A stretch of DNA of 11,038 bases from NCBI GenBank assembly GCA_029941645.1, contig JAPYSZ010000006.1, forward strand, positions 1 through 11,038, in the 5' to 3' direction. Positions 7,532 through 11,038 of the stretch are shown piece after piece. The number at the start of each line of letters is the position of its first letter. Positions within the stretch are counted from its first letter, which is position 1. Below the pieces are notes generated by a model, which was given only the letters and a program-made list of their open reading frames with translations, searched no databases and was not told the DNA's origin. This stretch comes from Candidatus Poseidoniia archaeon (GTDB lineage Archaea; Thermoplasmatota; Poseidoniia; MGIII; CG-Epi1). The translations under genes and the position numbers were made by a program.

Positions 7532-8697
7532 TATTCACTCTCCAATATGTGTATGACTGCCGTAGCAGCAGTACCGCCATGGTTTTCTACCATTCCAATT
7601 TTTGCATCTTTAACTTGTCTGTCACCAGCTTCTCCTCTTAGTTGTTGTACTACTTCAACTACTTGTGCTATTCCTGTAGCTCCAGGTGCATGTCCACGAG
7701 CCTTGAGTCCACCACTTGTGTTTGTGGGTATTTTGCCTCCCAGTTTTGTTTCGCCTTCTAGTATTTTAGCCGCTGCTTTTCCTCTTCTGAAAATACCTAT
7801 TTCTTCTAAAGCTATAATTTCTGAAATTGTAAAATTATCATGAACCTCTATGAGGTCAAGATCACTTACTTTTTTTCCACAGCTTTTGAATGCTCTCTTT
7901 GCAGCCACTCTAATTGCGGGCATTTGATTTAGATGTTGTCTATGGTGCAAGCTCAATGTATCTGATGCTTGGCCTGAGCCTATAATTTTAATAGATTTTT
8001 TACTATATTTTTTTGCTTTTTCTGTAGCACAAAGAATAACGGCTGCAGCACCATCACTGTTTGGTGCACAATCCAACATTCTTAGTGGACTTGATACAAG
8101 TCCCGAATTGGATACAGCTTCTGCGCTGACTGTAAATGGAAACTGGGCTATTGGGTTCATAGAGGCGTGGTAATGGTTTTTTACAGATACAGCAGACATC
8201 TCTTCTCTTGTAGTTCCATATTGTTCTATGTGGCTTTGAGTCATCATTGCATGCAAGGAAGCAAATGTTGCCCCTGCTTTAGATTCCCATTGCTCATCTG
8301 AACCCATGCTTACAGTGTATGATGATTCTGAATCGCTGACATCCGTCATTTTTTCAGCTCCACCAACTACTGCAATATCAATGAATCCTCCTGCAATAGC
8401 CATGTATGCTTGTCTAATTGCTAAACCACCGGAGGCCGATGCAGCCTCTACTCTCGTTGCTGGGACATTATGATTTGTTAAACCGCAATAATCAGCCATT
8501 AATGCACTTACATGTTCTTGTTGTAATGTAGATCCAGCGGCCATATTTCCTATGTACAAGGCATCAATATCTTTACTTTTAATTCCAGCATCGCTTATTG
8601 CAGCAAGTCCAGTTTCTAGCCCTAACTGGCGCAAAGATTTATCCCATAATTCTCCAAATTTAGTAATACCTATACCAATTATGCTTACTTCTCTCAT
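7531..8697 (-). CDS. Thiolase-fold protein of the archaeal HMG-CoA cluster, lacking both catalytic cysteines
   Basis: By family and position this is the archaeal acetoacetyl-CoA thiolase (SCP2-like thiolase branch), which condenses two acetyl-CoA and hands acetoacetyl-CoA to HMG-CoA synthase. The full-length 388-residue thiolase fold is present: IIGIGITKFGE at 6-16, the nucleophile loop around 81-91, VGGAEKMTD near 111-119, NTSGG at 326-330 and GHAPGATG at 335-342, which keeps H336. The nucleophile loop reads VEAASASGG, so S87 occupies the usual Cys. The HDCF motif reads HDNF at 286-289, so N288 replaces its Cys. Each change needs two base substitutions from a Cys codon (TCG and AAT), which argues against single sequencing errors. 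It overlaps HMG-CoA synthase by 4 bases and DUF35 by 1. Conventional Claisen thiolase activity is doubtful. A scaffold role, a Ser-dependent reaction or an aldolase-like role as in DUF35-paired Ltp2-type thiolase homologues are alternatives. Confidence 0.88.
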   Translation of the reverse strand: MREVSIIGIGITKFGELWDKSLRQLGLETGLAAISDAGIKSKDIDALYIGNMAAGSTLQQEHVSALMADYCGLTNHNVPATRVEAASASGGLAIRQAYMAIAGGFIDIAVVGGAEKMTDVSDSESSYTVSMGSDEQWESKAGATFASLHAMMTQSHIEQYGTTREEMSAVSVKNHYHASMNPIAQFPFTVSAEAVSNSGLVSSPLRMLDCAPNSDGAAAVILCATEKAKKYSKKSIKIIGSGQASDTLSLHHRQHLNQMPAIRVAAKRAFKSCGKKVSDLDLIEVHDNFTISEIIALEEIGIFRRGKAAAKILEGETKLGGKIPTNTSGGLKARGHAPGATGIAQVVEVVQQLRGEAGDRQVKDAKIGMVENHGGTAATAVIHILESE

Positions 8698-9740
8698 TTT
8701 GTAGCCCCCATGTTTAGTTTACCTCGGTATTTTGCATATGTTGCATAATTAACAATTTTCATTCTGGAAATCATGTCCTCAACGGTTTCACTTCGGTCCA
8801 TTTTAGAAATTTTATCAGTTATAGTGATGTCAAAACCATCGCTTCCAGCTCCTGAACCATAAGCCACAGCCAAGATTCTATCTCCAGGTTTTGCAATGTC
8901 TAGTATAGCTGCGAGTCCTAAGAATATAGCACCCGAATAGGTGTTACCAATCCTCGGGGTAAGTAGTCCAGTCTCAAATTGTTCATTTGTGAATCCTAGT
9001 GTTTTTGCAGCTCTTATTGGAAATTTCCCGTTGGGTTGGTGTGTAACTATATAATCATAGTCTTTTGCTTCAGTCCCTGCTCTTTCCATCATCATCATTC
9101 CACAACTAATAACATGTTTGAAGAATGCAGGTTTACCTGTAAAACGTCCGCCATGCCTCGGATATTTTTGCCCCTCTCTTCTCCAAAAATCGGGCGTGTC
9201 TGTAGTATAGGATGTAGTATCATTAATTGTTGCGATAACATTTTTACTTCCAATAATAAGAGTTCCACCTCCTGCAGATGCACTGTATTCTAAGGCATCA
9301 CCAGGAGCCCCTTGTGAAGTATCAACTCCAATGGCAATTCCATTTTCTATTTGTTTATCACCAACCATACCTAAGCAAGTTTGAATGGCTGCAGTGCCAG
9401 CTTTACATGCAAATTCAAAATCGGCTGCAGTTAGATTTGGTGTGGCGCTTATTGCTTCAGCAACAATGGTTGAAGTTGGTTTTACAGCATATGGATGAGA
9501 TTCAGAACCTGAATATATGGCTCCAATATGATCACCATTCAGATTTCCTCTTTTCATTGCTTGTCTTGTAGCCTCTACAGCAATGGTTATCACATCTTCA
9601 TCGGGCCCTGATACCGATTTAGAGTAAACATTTAGGTTTTTGGCCCAAGCGCTTCCGTCTGCACCCCACACTGAGGCAATTTCTCCAGTTTCAATTTTAT
9701 GACAGGGCACATATGCTCCATAACTTACGATTCCGTTCAT
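8694..9740 (-). CDS. Archaeal hydroxymethylglutaryl-CoA synthase
   Basis: Condenses acetyl-CoA with acetoacetyl-CoA to HMG-CoA, the committed carbon step toward mevalonate and archaeal isoprenoid lipids. The 348 residues match the usual archaeal length. The start GIVSYGAYVP is at 3-12. The general-acid Glu lies in GSESHPYAVKP (E80), the nucleophile Cys in EFACKAGTA (C112), and the catalytic His in THQPNGKFP (H234), so the catalytic residues are all present. GNTYSGA at 265-271 and GSGAGSDGF at 295-303 are further conserved segments. The ATG is preceded by AAGGAGA at good spacing. Its 3' end overlaps the thiolase start by four bases (ATGA), and it directly follows the HTH regulator, so all four genes are probably one transcript. 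KasIII-type ketoacyl synthases share the fold, but the HQPNGKFP and ACKAGTA motifs favour HMG-CoA synthase. Confidence 0.95.
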   Translation of the reverse strand: MNGIVSYGAYVPCHKIETGEIASVWGADGSAWAKNLNVYSKSVSGPDEDVITIAVEATRQAMKRGNLNGDHIGAIYSGSESHPYAVKPTSTIVAEAISATPNLTAADFEFACKAGTAAIQTCLGMVGDKQIENGIAIGVDTSQGAPGDALEYSASAGGGTLIIGSKNVIATINDTTSYTTDTPDFWRREGQKYPRHGGRFTGKPAFFKHVISCGMMMMERAGTEAKDYDYIVTHQPNGKFPIRAAKTLGFTNEQFETGLLTPRIGNTYSGAIFLGLAAILDIAKPGDRILAVAYGSGAGSDGFDITITDKISKMDRSETVEDMISRMKIVNYATYAKYRGKLNMGATK

Positions 9741-9745
9741 TTTTT

Positions 9746-9752
9746 TCTCCTT
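9746..9752 (-). promoter_or_regulatory. Shine-Dalgarno sequence of HMG-CoA synthase
   Basis: AAGGAGA on the minus strand ends five bases before the HMG-CoA synthase ATG and overlaps the stop codon region of the upstream regulator. It decides the start at 9740 and supports cotranscription with the regulator. It is the clearest ribosome binding site in the window, in contrast to the first genes of transcripts, which look leaderless. Confidence 0.75.
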
Positions 9753-10512
9753 ATTTTAGATACCTTAATTTTTCAATTATTGTTTTTTCATCAAGTTCAG
9801 TTTTAACAAGAACTACTCTTTCCATATCAGCTAGTTTGGGTGCCAATTGATCAACCGTTTTTGGCTTGATATAAACAACCATTCTTGGTTTGACAGGGTG
9901 CGCTCTGACTGCAATCATAGGTGAACGGCCATAATGAACTCCCGAAAAAAATACAGCTCTTTCATTAGACCAACCATACATTTCACCAAAAGCATTGAAA
10001 GTCGTAATTGCCTTTAATGAGTCTACCATTGTATATCCATAAATTGGCCTTCCAATTAATTCTTCACTTCCAGCTAGTATTTCACCTTCAATGGTTTCCA
10101 ACATTTTTTCTATCGTTACTCCGCTAGTGAATTCTTTGATATTTACAATGGCCTCGTTTGTATGACCTCCAGCCATACTATTGATAATTTTCCCTCCATG
10201 GGCTGAATCATAGTCTACCATGGTTTCTACAAATTTTCTAACGGTTCCTATTCCCGGTGAAGCTCTTCTTCCTTTTTCAAAGTCGCAAACTACAGATGGT
10301 TTAACTTCCAGAAGGTTGGCAAATTCTTTTTGTGAAAGATGGAAAATTTCTCTCCATTTTTTTAAGGTTTCACCAGGTTTTTCCGAAACCACAATTTCTC
10401 CAGCAATTCTTCTAGTGAGCTGTTCTTGCACAATGTCTCGATTTAGGGATTGGTATTTAATTATTTGTGTATTTGAATTCGTCAATTGACTTATTTTTAT
10501 TTGTGGAAACAT
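9751..10512 (-). CDS. Archaeal XRE-type HTH transcriptional regulator heading the HMG-CoA operon
   Basis: A 253-residue predicted DNA-binding regulator. An XRE/Cro-like helix-turn-helix spans about 48-98: LKKWREIFHLSQKEFANLL at 50-68, then the recognition region KPSVVCDFEKGRR at 71-83. The remaining C-terminal domain (about 115-253) is an alpha/beta region with IYGYTMVDSLKAITTFNAFG at 157-176 and repeated MVVYIKP/RVVLVKT strands near 211-238, possibly a ligand-sensing domain. It resembles the archaeal family COG1709, which I recall being found next to HMG-CoA synthase genes; this was not checked. The start at 10512 gives an N-terminal extension of about 30 residues before the usual helix, so a downstream start cannot be excluded. 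It is followed within 10 bases by HMG-CoA synthase and is divergent from the arginine decarboxylase across 27 bp, so it may control both. The sensed ligand is unknown. Confidence 0.85.
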   Translation of the reverse strand: MFPQIKISQLTNSNTQIIKYQSLNRDIVQEQLTRRIAGEIVVSEKPGETLKKWREIFHLSQKEFANLLEVKPSVVCDFEKGRRASPGIGTVRKFVETMVDYDSAHGGKIINSMAGGHTNEAIVNIKEFTSGVTIEKMLETIEGEILAGSEELIGRPIYGYTMVDSLKAITTFNAFGEMYGWSNERAVFFSGVHYGRSPMIAVRAHPVKPRMVVYIKPKTVDQLAPKLADMERVVLVKTELDEKTIIEKLRYLK

Positions 10513-10518
10513 TATATA
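10506..10518 (+). promoter_or_regulatory. BRE and TATA box of the arginine decarboxylase gene
   Basis: GAAAC at 10506-10510 followed by ATTATATA at 10511-10518 forms a BRE-TATA pair much like the lonB promoter (CGAAAC then TTATATAT). The TATA box is centred about 25 bases before the GTG at 10540, so the mRNA would begin at or next to the start codon. The element overlaps the first codons of the divergent regulator, so the regulator's own gene and this promoter are physically intertwined. Confidence 0.6.
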
Positions 10519-10539
10519 GATGTAATTTTAGGTAAAAAG

Positions 10540-11038
10540 GTGACTTCGAAGAATTTGGTACCTAAGAAAATATTCTTGACTAAAGGTATAGGAATGCACA
10601 AGGAAAAATTAGCTTCTTTTGAGTTAGCTTTGAGAGATGCAGGCATCGCATCACTAAATTTGATTACGGTATCTAGTATTTTACCTCCCAATTGTGATTT
10701 TGTTGATAGAAAAGAAGGCGTCAAACAGCTTCATCCGGGCCAGTTAGTTCCTATCGTATTAGCGAGATCTGAGAGTAATAAGTCTTCAACACTTGTTAGC
10801 TCGGGAATCGGGGTTGCAGTCCCCCGTGATAGAGAAGATTATGGCTATCTTTCAGAACATCATGGAATAGGAATGGATAATTACCAGATGGAAGAATATG
10901 TGGAGGACTTGGCGGCTGAAATGCTTGCAACAACCTATGGAATAAAATTTAATCCCGATGCATCTTGGGATGAAAAGCGTAAACTCTGGAGTATAGATAA
11001 TAGAATTGTAAGAACAAAGTCTGTAGTTCAGACAGGTT
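10540..11038 (+). CDS. pdaD: Pyruvoyl-dependent arginine decarboxylase (3' end outside window)
   Basis: Decarboxylates arginine to agmatine, the archaeal entry to polyamines and the source of agmatine for modification of the tRNA-Ile CAU anticodon. The visible 166 residues match the family: KGIGMHKEKLASFELALRDAG at about 15-35, N40, the self-cleavage site VSSILPP at 44-50, LHPGQLV at 64-70 and YGYLSEHHG at 101-109. The proenzyme is expected to cleave between S45 and S46, turning S46 into the pyruvoyl cofactor; E106 is a likely catalytic residue. The start is the GTG at 10540, since no upstream ATG exists in frame and the TATA box lies about 25 bases before it. The length already reaches the usual family size, so only a short C-terminal tail should be missing. 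No in-frame stop is seen before the edge. Confidence 0.93.
   Translation, partial: MTSKNLVPKKIFLTKGIGMHKEKLASFELALRDAGIASLNLITVSSILPPNCDFVDRKEGVKQLHPGQLVPIVLARSESNKSSTLVSSGIGVAVPRDREDYGYLSEHHGIGMDNYQMEEYVEDLAAEMLATTYGIKFNPDASWDEKRKLWSIDNRIVRTKSVVQTG

Noticed and set aside
7547..7843. Plus-strand open frame of 98 codons opposite the thiolase gene
   Set aside because: Its Ala/Pro/Cys-rich translation is the complement of the conserved thiolase C terminus; no start signal is seen.
7531..8697. Thiolase as a pseudogene
   Set aside because: Despite the missing cysteines, the frame is full length, the other motifs are intact and both gene overlaps are preserved, which suggests continued selection.
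9036..9571. Two plus-strand and one minus-strand open frames inside the HMG-CoA synthase gene
   Set aside because: They are out-of-frame shadows of a gene with all catalytic motifs; the translations are low-complexity and unlike proteins.
10512..10724. Minus-strand open frame of 70 codons across the start of pdaD
   Set aside because: It lies antisense to the highly conserved cleavage-site region of pdaD and would overlap the regulator's promoter.
1..11038. CRISPR arrays, tRNA or rRNA genes, insertion sequences, toxin-antitoxin or phage genes
   Set aside because: I looked for spaced repeats, transposase or integrase motifs and tRNA-like arms and saw none; the content is mainly housekeeping genes.

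Overview
The window looks like an AT-rich chromosomal segment from an uncultured euryarchaeon. The archaeal markers are a membrane-anchored LonB-type protease, an archaeal pantoate kinase, an archaeal HMG-CoA synthase/thiolase/DUF35 cluster led by an archaeal HTH regulator, and a pyruvoyl-dependent arginine decarboxylase. Several starts lie about 25-30 nt downstream of a TATA-like element, as expected for leaderless or nearly leaderless archaeal mRNAs. The low GC, secreted Asp-box propeller and gene packing would suit a marine Thermoplasmatota lineage (Marine Group II/III-like). That placement is inference and was not tested by phylogeny.

Layout. 1-342 (-): N-terminal part of an acidic, four-cysteine protein of unknown function, cut by the window edge. 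343-476: divergent intergenic region. 477-2024 (+): predicted exported sialidase-like (BNR/Asp-box) beta-propeller. 2017-3111 (-) and 3159-4274 (+): two GT4-type glycosyltransferases, divergently transcribed from a 47-bp gap. 4271-5086 (+): pantoate kinase, overlapping the second glycosyltransferase in an ATGA. 5083-7035 (-): LonB, whose stop interlocks with the pantoate kinase stop. 7082-10512 (-): a compact operon read as HTH regulator, HMG-CoA synthase, thiolase-fold protein, DUF35 protein. 10540-end (+): pyruvoyl arginine decarboxylase, divergent from the regulator across 27 bp.

How the genes fit together. HMG-CoA synthase, thiolase and DUF35 are the three partners of the archaeal complex that makes HMG-CoA for mevalonate and lipid synthesis. 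The regulator at the head of the operon is probably its dedicated or autogenous controller. Pantoate kinase feeds CoA synthesis. The arginine decarboxylase makes agmatine. LonB is membrane-associated protein quality control with its own promoter. The two glycosyltransferases and the exported propeller suggest a small surface or glycan-related region.

The most notable observation is in the HMG-CoA cluster. The HMG-CoA synthase keeps its Glu/Cys/His catalytic residues. The thiolase-fold protein has Ser at the nucleophilic Cys position and Asn at the Cys of the HDCF motif. The DUF35 partner keeps only one of the four zinc-ribbon cysteines. All three genes are intact and tightly coupled, so this looks like a maintained but altered complex, not decay.

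No tRNA, rRNA, CRISPR array, insertion sequence or long repeat was recognised. No gene-free stretch exceeds about 135 bases.
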